From: Actinoplanes teichomyceticus ATCC 31121 | Lineage (GTDB): Bacteria; Actinomycetota; Actinomycetes; Mycobacteriales; Micromonosporaceae | Assembly (NCBI RefSeq): GCF_003711105.1 | Contig: NZ_CP023865.1 | Span: 4,427,001-4,491,000 of the forward strand | Reading direction: 5' to 3' | DNA length: 64,000 bases | The notes under the pieces: model-generated | Told to the model about the DNA's origin: nothing | What the model saw: only the letters and a program-made list of their open reading frames with translations | Databases searched by the model: none | Program-made: the position numbers and the translations under genes | Part shown: positions 31,275-40,925 of the stretch, piece by piece | Layout: the number at the start of each line of letters is the position of its first letter | Numbering within the stretch: the stretch's first letter is position 1

Positions 31275-32669
31275 TCACGCGGACGGGCAGGCCGGTGTTT
31301 CGAAGGTCACCCCGTCCAGGAAGTTTCCCATTCCTGGATCGTTGCCCGCGGTCGCCACCGACTGGAACGCGAAGCGCGTGACGGTCTGGCCGGCGGGTAC
31401 GACGTACACCCCGGTGTGACGGCCCCAGGCGGTGTCGCCGTCGGAGATGTCGGGTGTGGAGGCCCCGGCCGGGGTTTGGGCCACGGTGGCGCCCGGCGCG
31501 CCGACCAGCACCTGCATCACGTCGGTGCCCGCCCGGCCCCGGTGCTGCAGCGACCAGGTCATCCGCGTTCCCGGGACGGTCGGCAGATCCTGATACAGCG
31601 TGGCGGCCTGGTAGGCGTTGAGCTCGGCGAACTGCCGGCCGTCGGCTGCGGGCACCCCGTTCGTGCCGGAGCTCCAGAACTCCAGGTCGCCGCTGGCGTC
31701 AGTGGTGTGCCAGCCGATGCCCGGGTTGGTGGAGGCGGCGGGGAGGAACTGGACACCGTTCACGGGCGAGGTTTCGAAGCTGCCGTTGGCCAGGCGGATG
31801 GGTGTGTCGGTGCAGGCGACGGTGACGGTTACCTCGGCGGTGCCGGTACCGCAGGCGGTGGTGACGGTGTAGGTGAAGGTGTCGGTGCCGACGAAGCCCG
31901 GGCCGGGCGTGTAGCTCACGTTGGCGCCGGAGATCGTCGCGGTTCCGTTGGCGGGCCGGGTGACGCTGCTGATCGTCGGTGCGGTGGCGGTGTCGTTGGC
32001 CAGGACCGGCACGCTGATGGCTTTGCCCTGGGCGGTGGCGGTGTCGTCAGCGGCCCGGGTGGGCGCGATGGACTGTCCGGCGGCGATCTGGATCGGGGTG
32101 GCGGCGGTGTTGTTCCCGAGCTGGCCGGGGGCGGCGAGAACGCTGCTGATCCCGGTCGGCCGGATGGTCATGCTGTTTCCGGCGGTGCCCTGGCGGACCT
32201 GGAACGCGATGGTCTTGGCCGGTGGATCGGCCTTGCTGCCGGAGGTGATCGACAGGGTGGTGCCGCTGATGGTGCCGGTGCCGGACTGGCCGACGATGTC
32301 GGCGTGGGCCAGCAGCGACGACAGGTCCCAGGTGGTGGTGTAGGTGCTGACCAGCAGCGGCCAGCCGGCGGTGCGGTGGGTGAGGGTGAGGCTGAAACCG
32401 CTTCCCGGTGCGATCTGGCCGCCCCACAGCGACGGGGAGGTGGTGACCGCGATCGCTCCGCCGCCCAGCCGCGTCCCGAACGCGTTCTTCCAGTAGTACT
32501 CGACCGGATAGTTGGCCTGCCCCTGGCGGACGCAGGGCTGCGCGGCGACGGCCTGCCGCGCGGCGGGATACGGGTGCGCTGTCGCCGGTGGCGCGGGCGC
32601 GCCCAGCAGCACTGTCAGGGCGCAGGCCAGCGTGGCGAGGATGGATCGAGATCGGGGCAGTGTCGGCAT
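31275..32669 (-). CDS. Secreted protein with Ig-like/cadherin-type domain
   Basis: A 464-residue exported protein. The signal peptide (RSRSILATLACALTVLLGAP, cleaved near ATAHP) is clear. Residues about 45-200 form a beta-rich domain with one early Cys, of no family I recognise. Residues about 205-285 form a Big_9/cadherin-like domain: DDTATAQGKAISVPVLANDT and YTPGPGFVGTDTFTYTVTT. Residues about 290-464 form a jelly-roll-type domain opening with LANGSFETSPVNG, as in carbohydrate-binding or DUF642-like modules. It is probably a cell-wall or matrix adhesin. ATG 32669 is the only sensible start. It is beside the exopolysaccharide genes and may bind that polymer. Confidence 0.82.
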   Translation of the reverse strand: MPTLPRSRSILATLACALTVLLGAPAPPATAHPYPAARQAVAAQPCVRQGQANYPVEYYWKNAFGTRLGGGAIAVTTSPSLWGGQIAPGSGFSLTLTHRTAGWPLLVSTYTTTWDLSSLLAHADIVGQSGTGTISGTTLSITSGSKADPPAKTIAFQVRQGTAGNSMTIRPTGISSVLAAPGQLGNNTAATPIQIAAGQSIAPTRAADDTATAQGKAISVPVLANDTATAPTISSVTRPANGTATISGANVSYTPGPGFVGTDTFTYTVTTACGTGTAEVTVTVACTDTPIRLANGSFETSPVNGVQFLPAASTNPGIGWHTTDASGDLEFWSSGTNGVPAADGRQFAELNAYQAATLYQDLPTVPGTRMTWSLQHRGRAGTDVMQVLVGAPGATVAQTPAGASTPDISDGDTAWGRHTGVYVVPAGQTVTRFAFQSVATAGNDPGMGNFLDGVTFETPACPSA

Positions 32670-33075
32670 GGCATTCCTATCTCGGGTGAGAGTGGCGTCG
32701 TGGCTCGAATCGCCCTGAGATTACTAGCTGTTGCCATGTCATCACCTGCAGTAGCGAGAAGCTTGCGGTGGAGCTCTGCCCTCCCGATTCGTCGGCGAGG
32801 CCGGCTGCGCCCCATAGTTCACCGGAGACACCAACCGACACTCGCTCATGGTTTTCCGGCCGCTCCCGGACCGGCCGGGTCGCCGGATCGCCCCGGGGCG
32901 TGGGCGTCCAGCGTGTCCGGATGGTCCGTCCGGGCGCGGGGCGGCCCGAAGCAGACAGCGACGTCGCGCGGGATCGTCACCGGGCTCGGGCCGCGAGGCC
33001 TGCGGACGGGGCTCCGGCATTCGTACCGGGAAAGGTCCGGCCAGGGTGGCGGCGGATGCCGGCCTACGGCGGCCG
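32670..33075. other. Gene-free interval between two secreted-protein genes
   Basis: These 406 bases hold no gene I can support on either strand. The part next to 32669 (CTGAGATTACTAGCTGTTGCC, about 32715-32736) is AT-richer and probably carries the promoter of the secreted Ig-like protein. The remainder is GC-rich with chance open frames and no repeat or hairpin that stands out. Confidence 0.45.
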
Positions 33076-34452
33076 TCAGGGTTGCAGCGGCAGGACGGCG
33101 CAGGTGGACACCGCCGGCAGGCCCGCCAGGCGGTGGCTGAGCCAGTCCACCGCGGGACCCTGGTCGGTCAGCAGCGGCCCGACGTGGTTCAGCAGCGGAC
33201 TGCCGGTCTCCGGCAGCACGACCGGGGCGTAGACCACGGCGCCGCCGAGCCGGCACCAGTCGGCGGCCATCGTGCGGGACTGGGCGTGCGGCACGAGGTT
33301 GTCGCGCAGGCCGGTGGCGACGCGGACCACACCGGCCGGCCTGCGGGCGCCGATACGCTGCTCGTCGAGGAAGGTCCGCAGGCGCGGTTCGGCCGCGATG
33401 ACCTGTGCCAGGGACCGCCCGTCCGTGGTCCACGCCGAGCTGCGCCGCCCGGCATAGGCGAGCAGCGCGTCACCGACACACATCGTGGACAGATCGGCCA
33501 GCACGGCCCGGCCGGCGTCGCCGAGGTACTCGTCGACCAGTGGCCGCAGCTCCGGGTCGGACTGGACGAACCCGTTCACCGACCAGCCCAGCGCGCCGAC
33601 CAGCTCGGTGCCGTCGATCGCCGCCGTCACCTCGGCGAGGTTCGCCGGCGGCGCGCCCGCGTACGTGGCCTTGAGCCGCACGTCTGGCGCGTAGGACGAC
33701 TGCAGTTCCGCGGCCGCGGCGACCGCTCCCCCGCCCTGGCTGTACCCGTAGAGGCCGACGGCGGACCTCGCCGTGATCGAGGTGTCCGGCAGCGCCCGGA
33801 CCGCCCGGGCCGCGTCCAGCACGGCGTGTGCCTCGTCCACCCGGTTGACGTAGGTGTGCAGCCGGTCGGTCGCGCCGAGCCCCGGATAGTCGGTCTGCAC
33901 GACCGCGATGCCTTTGGCGAGCAGCCGGTACATGGCCAGGATCTCGTAGCCGATGGACACGGTGGTCCGGCCGGCGCCGGCGCCGACGACCAGGCCGCGC
34001 TGCAGGGCCAGGGAGGTGGAGCACTGGTCGCCCTGGCCCATCGTGCCGGGCGCGAGGACGACCAGCGGCCGCGGGCCGGGTCCGAGCCAGGGTGCGGCCG
34101 GCTCGACGTAGGCGCCGGTCACGGCGACCGGGCCGCCGCCCGAGTCGGTGGACCTGTACATGATCCGGGTCGCGGTGCCCGGCAGGGTGCCGGTGATGCC
34201 GGGCAGGGACAACGCCAGGCGCAGCGGCTCGCTGCGCACCAGCGCCCCGTCGGCGGCCGGCAGCGTGGCCGGCGGGGTGTAGAACGCGGGGATGGCGACG
34301 CCGCGGGACGTGACGGCAGCGGCGGCCCGCGCCGGCAGCGGGGCGGCGCCGCGGGACTCACCGCCGTCGGCCCGTGCCGGCAGCGGGGCGGCGCCGGCGC
34401 CGGCGAGGATCGCGGCCAGCAGTACGGTGGGGATGCGGGTGCGGAAGGGCAT
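33076..34452 (-). CDS. Secreted lipase, LIP family
   Basis: A 458-residue exported lipase of the secretory-lipase (LIP, Candida LipA-like) family common in actinobacteria. The signal peptide is TVLLAAILAGAGAAPLPARA. The nucleophile elbow is LYGYSQGGGAVAAAAEL; VVQTDYPGLGATD and LVVLAPGTMGQGDQC are further family blocks; VPHAQSRTMAADWCRLG leads to the catalytic His (LNHVGPLL). Two Cys near the middle and two at the end may pair. A short duplication (GAAPLPARA twice) lengthens the N-terminus just after the signal. ATG 34452. It hydrolyses esters outside the cell; a link to polymer acyl groups is speculation. Confidence 0.87.
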   Translation of the reverse strand: MPFRTRIPTVLLAAILAGAGAAPLPARADGGESRGAAPLPARAAAAVTSRGVAIPAFYTPPATLPAADGALVRSEPLRLALSLPGITGTLPGTATRIMYRSTDSGGGPVAVTGAYVEPAAPWLGPGPRPLVVLAPGTMGQGDQCSTSLALQRGLVVGAGAGRTTVSIGYEILAMYRLLAKGIAVVQTDYPGLGATDRLHTYVNRVDEAHAVLDAARAVRALPDTSITARSAVGLYGYSQGGGAVAAAAELQSSYAPDVRLKATYAGAPPANLAEVTAAIDGTELVGALGWSVNGFVQSDPELRPLVDEYLGDAGRAVLADLSTMCVGDALLAYAGRRSSAWTTDGRSLAQVIAAEPRLRTFLDEQRIGARRPAGVVRVATGLRDNLVPHAQSRTMAADWCRLGGAVVYAPVVLPETGSPLLNHVGPLLTDQGPAVDWLSHRLAGLPAVSTCAVLPLQP

Positions 34453-34583
34453 GTCCGGCCTCCAACGGCTCAGCTCGCGGGCCGCCCGCCGGTGGCGGCG
34501 GGGCGGTCGCGGTTACCGGACGGTAACCAGACGAACCGAGACATTCCAGAGGCCGCAACTCTCACTCCGGCCGGTGCGCGGGC

Positions 34584-35615
34584 TCAGATGCCCCGGCGGC
34601 GCCAGGACTGCCACCAGAGCCATTCCCGGCCCTTGGCGGCGACCGCGGAGAGGACCACCGGCTGAAGGTACGGCATGGTCCGCGCCCCGATGCGCCGACG
34701 CACCCGCAGGGCGCGGAACTCCGGCAGGCTGCGGTACTCCGGCCAGCACTCCGCGGCGAACGCGACCAGCTCGTCCTCCGGGACCACGGCGGTGCGGCCG
34801 CGGTCGTACGCGCGGAACGCCCGGCGCAGCGCGAACCGGGCCAGCCGCCGGTGCACCATGGCGTCCAGGCGGTCCGCCTCGGGCAGCAGGTGCCGGCACT
34901 TGGTCAGCACCGACTCGTACGCGATCTTGCGTTCCCGCAGGTCGTTGAGCGCCCCCTCGGCGGCGTGCATGTTCTGCCCGTGCAGCCGGTAGTACGCCTG
35001 GTCGGCCTTGACGTAGCCGACGTCGGCGTGCGACGCCAGCCGCATCCACATCTCGATGTCGGCGGCGTGCGGCAGGTCCGGGTCGTACCCGCCGACCTCG
35101 CGCTGCAGCTTGGTGCGCACCACCACCTCCGGCGAGGTGATGCACCCGGTGCCCTCCCGGAACCGCCGTTCCAGCCACCAGTGCCCGTCGTAGACGGTGC
35201 TGCCCCCGGTGTCACGGGCCGGCGGCGGCGGGCCCGGGTGCTGGAAGTGCACCGGGTGGCCGTAGGCGAAGCCGACGTTCGGGTTGGCGTCCAGCAGCGC
35301 CACCGCCCGGGTCAGCGCCCCCGGGGTCAGCAGGTCGTCGGCGGACAGCAGCACGGTGTAGTCACCGTCGGCCCAGTCCAGCAGGCCCTCGTTGTACGTG
35401 GCGATGTGCCGCTTGTTCTCGGTGTGCACCCGCACCTCGACGCGCGGGTCGCTCTCGGCGATGGCCCGCGCCTTGTCGGCCGAGTCGTCCGGCGACGCGT
35501 CATCGATGATCAGCACCCGGACGTCGACGCCCGGGTTGTCGAGCACGCTGTCCACACACGCCCGCAGATAGTCGCCGTACCGGTAGCACGGGATCACGAC
35601 GCTGACCGAACTCAC
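34584..35615 (-). CDS. Glycosyltransferase family 2
   Basis: A 343-residue cytoplasmic GT-A fold transferase. SVVIPCYRYGDYLRACVDSV is the nucleotide-sugar start, LIIDDASPDDS the first Asp motif, VLLSADDLLTPGAL the DXD-like metal site, and DLPHAADIEMWMRLA the catalytic-base region. The C-terminal 80 residues are basic and helical and may touch the membrane. It is the last gene of the large minus-strand exopolysaccharide operon that runs from the chain-length gene at 44.7 kb; the gap to the preceding gene is 61 bp. Donor and acceptor sugars are unknown. Confidence 0.9.
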   Translation of the reverse strand: MSSVSVVIPCYRYGDYLRACVDSVLDNPGVDVRVLIIDDASPDDSADKARAIAESDPRVEVRVHTENKRHIATYNEGLLDWADGDYTVLLSADDLLTPGALTRAVALLDANPNVGFAYGHPVHFQHPGPPPPARDTGGSTVYDGHWWLERRFREGTGCITSPEVVVRTKLQREVGGYDPDLPHAADIEMWMRLASHADVGYVKADQAYYRLHGQNMHAAEGALNDLRERKIAYESVLTKCRHLLPEADRLDAMVHRRLARFALRRAFRAYDRGRTAVVPEDELVAFAAECWPEYRSLPEFRALRVRRRIGARTMPYLQPVVLSAVAAKGREWLWWQSWRRRGI

Positions 35616-35676
35616 TTGCTCTCCTCGTCAGGGACACGGTGGGCCCGGCGCCGTGGCGGCGCCGGGCCCGTGGCGA

Positions 35677-38600
35677 TCAGGGCGTGGTCGTCGTGAAGGT
35701 CACGTCGACCCAGTAGTTGCTGGCGTTCCAGCTGCTGGTCGGGAACGCCCGGGTGGCACCGGCCTTGAACAGCCCGTTGTGACCGGTGGCCGTGTCGGCG
35801 ACCGCGGTCAGCGGGTACGCCGTGCGGGCCTGGCCGAAGTACGCCCCGCTGTAGGCGTAGAACCCGGTGTCGGTGTGGTACGACACGACGTACGGCGTGT
35901 TCGCGTCGATCGGCACCGGCGTGGCGAACGTGAGCGTCTGCCAGCCGCTGGCGGTCTCGTTCTGGAACGTGCCGGTGGCCAGCTCCTGGCCGGTCCCCGA
36001 CCACAGCGTGCCGGTGTGCGTGCCGGTGTTGCGGTCACCCTTGTAGAACCTGACCCCGGTGACGTATCCGTCCACCGCCGAGGTGAACCGCATGCCCAGC
36101 TCCAGCGACGCCGCCTCGCTGGCGCTCTCGACGTCCGGCGTGGCCGCCGGGCCCCACACCGAGCAGGGGCAGCGGACCCCGGCGCCGGTGGTGAACTTCC
36201 ACGTCTGCGGTGACGCCATCGCGTTGCCCCACAGGTCGGTGGCCTTCACCGACGCGGTGAACTCGGTGTTGGCCGCCAGCACGTTGTCCGGCAGCAGCGT
36301 CGCCTTGCGGGTGGCGTCGTCGTACGAGACCTTCGCGGCCACCGCGTCGGCGCCCGCCCTCAGCGTGAACTCCAGCTTCTCCGGGTCGATGTCGTGGTCG
36401 AACGTCGCCGTGACCACGGTGTTGCGGGCCACGCCCGCGTCCCCGGCGGCCGGCGACTTGACCGCGACGGCCGGCGGCGTGGTGCCCGCGGTCGCGGTCT
36501 CCACCACCACGTCCACCCAGTAGTTGGTGTCGCCCCAGCTGAGCGTGGGGAAACCGCCGCCGGCGCCGTACCGGTAGACGCCGTTGGACCCGGACACCCC
36601 GGACTGCAGCTGCCGCACCACGCCCTCGCCGGCGCCCTTGGCGGTGAAGTACGCGCTGCTGTACGAATAGTGCCCGGTCGGCGTGTAGTACGACACCACG
36701 TACGTGGTGTTCGCCGAGATCGAGACCGGCTTGGCGAAACTCATCGTCTGCCAGCCGGTCGCCGACTCGTTGCCGAACGTGCCCTGGGCCAGCAGCCTGC
36801 CGCCGGTGGTCCACAGCTTGCCGACGTGGGTGCCGGTGTTCGCCGCCGACTTGTAGAAGCGCACGCCGGTCACCTGCGCCGGCACCGCCACCTGGAACTT
36901 GGCGCCCAGCTCGTTCGGCGAGCCGTCGAACGAGTCGGCGTTGGCCGGCACGTCGCTCGCCTTGTACGTGGTGCACGGGCACTTCTGCGGCCCGACGGTC
37001 ACGTTGATCGTGGTGACCGGCCCGAAGTTCAGGCTGTCGTCGATGCCGCGCACCCGGATCTGGGCGGCGCCCTCGACGACCGGCGTCCAGGTGTACGTCC
37101 AGTTCGCCAGCCCGGTGGCGGCCGACCAGGTGGCGCCGCCGTCGGTGGAGACCTCGACCCGGCCGAGCTGCCCGGCCGCGTCGGCGGCGGTGCCGGTCAC
37201 CGTGATCGGCGACAGTTTCGGCACGGTCGCGCCCGCGGTGGGCGCGGTGACCGTCACGGCCGGCCCGGCGGTGTCGGCCGACTTGGTCGGCATGACCAGC
37301 CCGCTCTGCAGCGTCTTGGGCAGCGCGCCCATGTCGGCCAGCACGTTGGCGGTGGCCTGCTGCATGCGCGGGTCCTCGGAGCTGGCCGGGCCGGTGTGCT
37401 GCGCGCTCAGCCCCCACGACCACTGCACCGTGCCGGAGCCGAAGACCAGGGCGCCGGAGACCGGGTCGCGGTACATCACCACGCTGTGGGTGGCCACCCC
37501 GTTGCCGTAGTTGTTGCCCTCGTCGAGCAGCAGGGTGCCGTCGGTGATCTGCAGGGTGGTGGCGGAGAAACGCACCGCGCCCGGCGGCCGGGCGGCGTTG
37601 TCCACGTCGGAGTCCCACTCGTAGCCGAGCGTGCCGAGCGGGAACGTCGCCACCTCACCGGTGTTCAGGTTCCTGATCGAGGTGTCCCGCCACAGCCGCA
37701 TCCTCTTGAACTCCGAGGACACCGTCATCGCGTCGCGGCGGTAGCCGTTGACCGAGAACAGCGTGCCGGTGATCTGGTTCTGCGCCTTGTTGCCGCCGGT
37801 GCCCGCGCCGGCCGGGTCCATCCAGGTGCCGGTCCACTGCCCGCTCGGGTCGGCGATGCCGTTCGGCGGGTTCTGGCTCATCTTGGTCATCTTGTAGCAG
37901 ACCAGGGTGCGGTTGGCCCCGCCGTCGGTGGTGATCGACGGTTCCAGCCGGGTCCGCCAGAACGCCTCGTTGCCGCTGAAGAAGGCCAGGTTGACGCCGG
38001 CCGCGCGGGCCGCCTTGAGGTTGTCCCAGATGCCCTGGTCCCAGTACTCGTCGTGCCCGGAGGACAGGTAGATCCTGTGCTTGGGCAGCAGGGCCGGCTT
38101 GGTGGAGACGTCGATGTTGGAGGCGTAGCTGACGTCGTACCCGCTGCGCTCCAGCCACTGGATCATCGGGTACTCGCTGGACAGGATCCCGTTGTCGCCG
38201 GCGATCCGCATCGGACGGTTGTAGCTGACCTTGTACGCGCGGCCGTCCGGCGCCGGGCCGCCACCCTCGTACAGGTTCTGCCCGCCCCACTTGTTGTACG
38301 CCTGCCAGGTCTGGTCCGAGGTCTGCACGAGCACGTCGGAGCGACTGTTGTCGTTGGCCACCACGAACGGGTACGGCATGTACCCGGCCCCGTCGCCCTG
38401 GTCGAGCGCGGCCAGGTACACGCCGGACACCGCGTCGGACGGCACGGTCCAGGTGACGTTGGTGACCCAGTTGCCGCAGTCGACCAGGCCGGTCGCGTCC
38501 TTCTTGCAGTCGAGCTGCTCCTTGGCCGGGAACGTGGCGGTGGGCGAGGTCGGCATCCGGCGCGCCCCGTCGCCACCGTAGTAGCCCAGCCGGTAGAAGG

Positions 38601-38868
38601 TGACCGTGAACGAGGTCGGCGAGTGCACCTTGAGCTGCAGGGTCTCGCCGGGCTGGACGCTCATCTTCGTGGTGAAGCCGCCGATGTCACCCCACGCGCT
38701 GTCGCCGTACCACTCGTCGAGGGGCGTCCCGGGTTTCGAGTTCTCGCACACGATCGGATTGGAGTTGACGCCGCACGGGTCGTCGGCCGCGAGAACCGCT
38801 CCGGGGAGCGCAATCACGGCACCGATGACCAGTGTCGATATCACGCCGGACACTAGCCTGTGTATCAT
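35677..38868 (-). CDS. Large secreted multidomain protein (N,N-dimethylformamidase-like core, Ig-like and DUF4082 domains)
   Basis: A 1063-residue exported protein. After a signal peptide (LVSGVISTLVIGAVIALPGA), residues about 30-520 match the large-subunit domain of N,N-dimethylformamidase-like proteins: SSGHDEYWDQGIWDNLK, NLAFFSGNEAFWRTRLEP and NQITGTLFSVNGYRRDAM. Then come an Ig-like segment (VTVTAPTAGATVPKLSPITV), a DUF4082 domain (FYKSAANTGTHVGKLWTTGG), a SwmB/Big_5-like domain (VVTATFDHDIDPEKLEFTLR) and a second DUF4082 domain (FYKGDRNTGTHTGTLWSGTG). Each DUF4082 is preceded by a CPC motif (KCPCTTY, RCPCSVW). ATG 38868 follows AGGAAAAGAGC. It is an unusual passenger in a Wzx/Wzy-type operon; it may bind or trim the polymer. 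True activity unknown. Confidence 0.85.
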   Translation of the reverse strand: MIHRLVSGVISTLVIGAVIALPGAVLAADDPCGVNSNPIVCENSKPGTPLDEWYGDSAWGDIGGFTTKMSVQPGETLQLKVHSPTSFTVTFYRLGYYGGDGARRMPTSPTATFPAKEQLDCKKDATGLVDCGNWVTNVTWTVPSDAVSGVYLAALDQGDGAGYMPYPFVVANDNSRSDVLVQTSDQTWQAYNKWGGQNLYEGGGPAPDGRAYKVSYNRPMRIAGDNGILSSEYPMIQWLERSGYDVSYASNIDVSTKPALLPKHRIYLSSGHDEYWDQGIWDNLKAARAAGVNLAFFSGNEAFWRTRLEPSITTDGGANRTLVCYKMTKMSQNPPNGIADPSGQWTGTWMDPAGAGTGGNKAQNQITGTLFSVNGYRRDAMTVSSEFKRMRLWRDTSIRNLNTGEVATFPLGTLGYEWDSDVDNAARPPGAVRFSATTLQITDGTLLLDEGNNYGNGVATHSVVMYRDPVSGALVFGSGTVQWSWGLSAQHTGPASSEDPRMQQATANVLADMGALPKTLQSGLVMPTKSADTAGPAVTVTAPTAGATVPKLSPITVTGTAADAAGQLGRVEVSTDGGATWSAATGLANWTYTWTPVVEGAAQIRVRGIDDSLNFGPVTTINVTVGPQKCPCTTYKASDVPANADSFDGSPNELGAKFQVAVPAQVTGVRFYKSAANTGTHVGKLWTTGGRLLAQGTFGNESATGWQTMSFAKPVSISANTTYVVSYYTPTGHYSYSSAYFTAKGAGEGVVRQLQSGVSGSNGVYRYGAGGGFPTLSWGDTNYWVDVVVETATAGTTPPAVAVKSPAAGDAGVARNTVVTATFDHDIDPEKLEFTLRAGADAVAAKVSYDDATRKATLLPDNVLAANTEFTASVKATDLWGNAMASPQTWKFTTGAGVRCPCSVWGPAATPDVESASEAASLELGMRFTSAVDGYVTGVRFYKGDRNTGTHTGTLWSGTGQELATGTFQNETASGWQTLTFATPVPIDANTPYVVSYHTDTGFYAYSGAYFGQARTAYPLTAVADTATGHNGLFKAGATRAFPTSSWNASNYWVDVTFTTTTP

Positions 38869-38903
38869 TCGGTGCTCTTTTCCTGACAACAAAGAGAATG
38901 TGA

Positions 38904-40115
38904 TCAGTTCGGTTGGGGAACCTTTTTCCCGGTGGGCACCCCGTCGATCGTGCCCACCACGTTGTTCGACCACTCCCCGAAGGTGACCGGACAGTTCTTG
39001 TCGCAGCCGCCCGCGGCCCCCCAATGACTGGGGCCGAAGACGTTGTCGCTGACCTTCAGATCCGTGCCGGTCTGGGCGTACAACCCGTAGCCGCCGAGCG
39101 AGATGAAACTGTTGCGCACCGAATAGTCGCGCAGCACCGAGCCGTCGACGCTCTGGGTGAACAGCACGGCGGTGATCGCTTTCCAGTAGTTCTTCACCGG
39201 TTTGCCGGTGTGCGCGTCGATGCCCGGCTCCAGGCGGCTGTTCTCGATGGTGACCGGGCCGCTGCCGCCGTACGGGAAGACGCCGCCGGTGTGCGCCTCG
39301 CCCGGGTCGCGCAGGTTGGCGATGTAGTTGTCGTGCAGCCAGCTGTTGCGGATCGTCGTCCGCGCGCCGCACAGGCACATCCCGCCGGTGTTCGCGACGT
39401 CGACCCGGTTCAGCGAGATGGTGCAGGTGGCGCAGTCGTTGATCGCGTGGTCGTTGAGCGGCGTGCTCGTGCCGCCCAGCCCCACCGGCTCCGGGCGGAT
39501 GGTGACGTTGGTGAGGTTGAGCCGCAGCGAGCCGGAGGCGTCGGCGTTCACCAGGATCGCGCGGTTCACCGAGCCGGGCGGCGGCGCGATGATCGAGTTG
39601 GTGATGTTGACCGTGCCGTGGCAACCGGTGCCGATGTAGATGGACGCCCGGAAGTATCTACGGTCCAGGTTGACGGTGCCGTTGCAGTCGTAGAGGTTCC
39701 ATTCCTTGCTCTCCTGGTTGCTGGGCTGGACCACCCGGTAGCCCTTGGGCACCGGCAGGGCCGCGTCGGACTGCTTGTAGGGCCGCACGCCGGGCGCGCC
39801 GACGGTGAACCGCGCCGGGTAGCGGCCGCCGCCGGTGGCGGTGGCCGGCAGCGCCCCGGTCCGGCTGGGCGCGGCGGTCGGCTCCTTGGCCGGGCTCGAC
39901 GCCGGGGCCGACGTGGCGCCGGAGGCGGGCGCCGAGGCCGGTGGGGACGAGTTGGGCCCGCTGGTGGCCCGCGGCGCGGTGGCGCCGGGCGTGGCGTTCG
40001 TGCCGGTGGCGGTCTCCGAGCCGCCGCCGCGCAGCGCGACGACGATCGCCACCGCGGCCGCGAGCAGCACCGCCAGCCCGGCGGGGAGTACGACTTTCCG
40101 CAGACCGGGCCTCAT
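38904..40115 (-). CDS. Membrane-anchored right-handed beta-helix protein
   Basis: A 403-residue protein with an N-terminal helix (VVLPAGLAVLLAAAVAIVVA, residues 8-27), a Ser/Ala/Pro/Thr-rich spacer (about 35-100) and a parallel beta-helix (about 125-395) seen in repeats such as GTVNITNSIIAPPPG, LRLNLTNVTIRPE, ISLNRVDVANTG, TTIRNSWLHDNYIAN and VTIENSRLEPG. Four or more Cys (CATC, CLC) may hold coils together. This fold is typical of polysaccharide lyases, hydrolases and epimerases, so it may modify or cut the polymer outside the cell. The ATG 40115 overlaps the stop of the GT2 gene upstream (ATGA). No catalytic residues can be assigned. Confidence 0.83.
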   Translation of the reverse strand: MRPGLRKVVLPAGLAVLLAAAVAIVVALRGGGSETATGTNATPGATAPRATSGPNSSPPASAPASGATSAPASSPAKEPTAAPSRTGALPATATGGGRYPARFTVGAPGVRPYKQSDAALPVPKGYRVVQPSNQESKEWNLYDCNGTVNLDRRYFRASIYIGTGCHGTVNITNSIIAPPPGSVNRAILVNADASGSLRLNLTNVTIRPEPVGLGGTSTPLNDHAINDCATCTISLNRVDVANTGGMCLCGARTTIRNSWLHDNYIANLRDPGEAHTGGVFPYGGSGPVTIENSRLEPGIDAHTGKPVKNYWKAITAVLFTQSVDGSVLRDYSVRNSFISLGGYGLYAQTGTDLKVSDNVFGPSHWGAAGGCDKNCPVTFGEWSNNVVGTIDGVPTGKKVPQPN

Positions 40116-40915
40116 GAAAGCTCCCAGGGGGTCCAGTAGCTGTCCGGGTTGATGGTGTAGTTCACGGTCGGCTCGGGAATGTGCTCGACCCGGTGCCGGC
40201 GGCTGAACCGGTAGACCAGCTCCCAGTCCTCCTTCGGCGCCACCGAGGTGGTGCGGCGCAGCCGGCTGAACCGGGTGGCCGGCAGCCGGCGCAGCACGAG
40301 CGGGTTGTTGTCCAGGTAGCAGCGTTCCCAGGCGAGCCGGCGGTCGAACGGCACGGACAGCACGTCGCGCACCGTCCCGTCCGGCATCAGCCGGCGCATC
40401 GCGGTGTAGACCGCGTCCGGCCGGCCGGCGGAGCCGGCGGCGCTGTCCAGCCGGTCCAGGGCGGTCGCCAGGTGGTGCGGATCCCAGGTGTTGTCGTCGT
40501 CGAGGAACGCCACGAACCGCGAGTCGGTCAGCCCGATGCCGACGTTGCGCCCGACGCCCGGCACGTTGATGTTGTGCCGCAGGCTGACCACGTGCAGCCG
40601 GGGATCGTCCGGGAACCGGGGCAGCTGGCCGCCGGCGTCGTCGACGACCATCAGGACCAGGTCGCGTACGGTCTGGGCGAGAACCGACTCGACCGCGCGC
40701 AGCAGCCCGTCCGGGCGCCGGTAGGTCAGCACCACGACGGCGACCCGGGCGCGCGGGCGTACCCCGCCCGGCATGGTGCGCAGCAGCCGGCGCACCTCGG
40801 AACGCTCGAACCGGCCGAGACCGACCGCGGTGTGCCCCAGCACCACCTTGTTGCGCAGTTCCTCGAGCGGCAGCCAGCCGTAGCGGGCGCGGAGCCGCCG
40901 CTTCAGCGAACGCAT
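40112..40915 (-). CDS. Glycosyltransferase family 2
   Basis: A 267-residue GT-A enzyme. After about 55 residues of basic N-terminal extension, VAVVVLTYRRPDGLLRAVES begins the domain; VVDDAGGQL is the first Asp motif; VAFLDDDNTWDPHH holds the DXD metal site; SVAPKEDWELVYRFS has the ED catalytic base. It joins a sugar to the growing lipid-linked repeat at the inner membrane face. Its gene starts 10 bases after the flippase stop and overlaps the beta-helix gene, within one operon. Sugar specificity unknown. Confidence 0.9.
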   Translation of the reverse strand: MRSLKRRLRARYGWLPLEELRNKVVLGHTAVGLGRFERSEVRRLLRTMPGGVRPRARVAVVVLTYRRPDGLLRAVESVLAQTVRDLVLMVVDDAGGQLPRFPDDPRLHVVSLRHNINVPGVGRNVGIGLTDSRFVAFLDDDNTWDPHHLATALDRLDSAAGSAGRPDAVYTAMRRLMPDGTVRDVLSVPFDRRLAWERCYLDNNPLVLRRLPATRFSRLRRTTSVAPKEDWELVYRFSRRHRVEHIPEPTVNYTINPDSYWTPWELS

Positions 40916-40925
40916 CGTCGGTCTC

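Noticed and set aside
35677..39624. Start of the large secreted protein far upstream (1315 codons)
   Set aside because: The extra codons are antisense-like overlap with the beta-helix gene; ATG 38868 has a ribosome site and a clear signal peptide directly after it.
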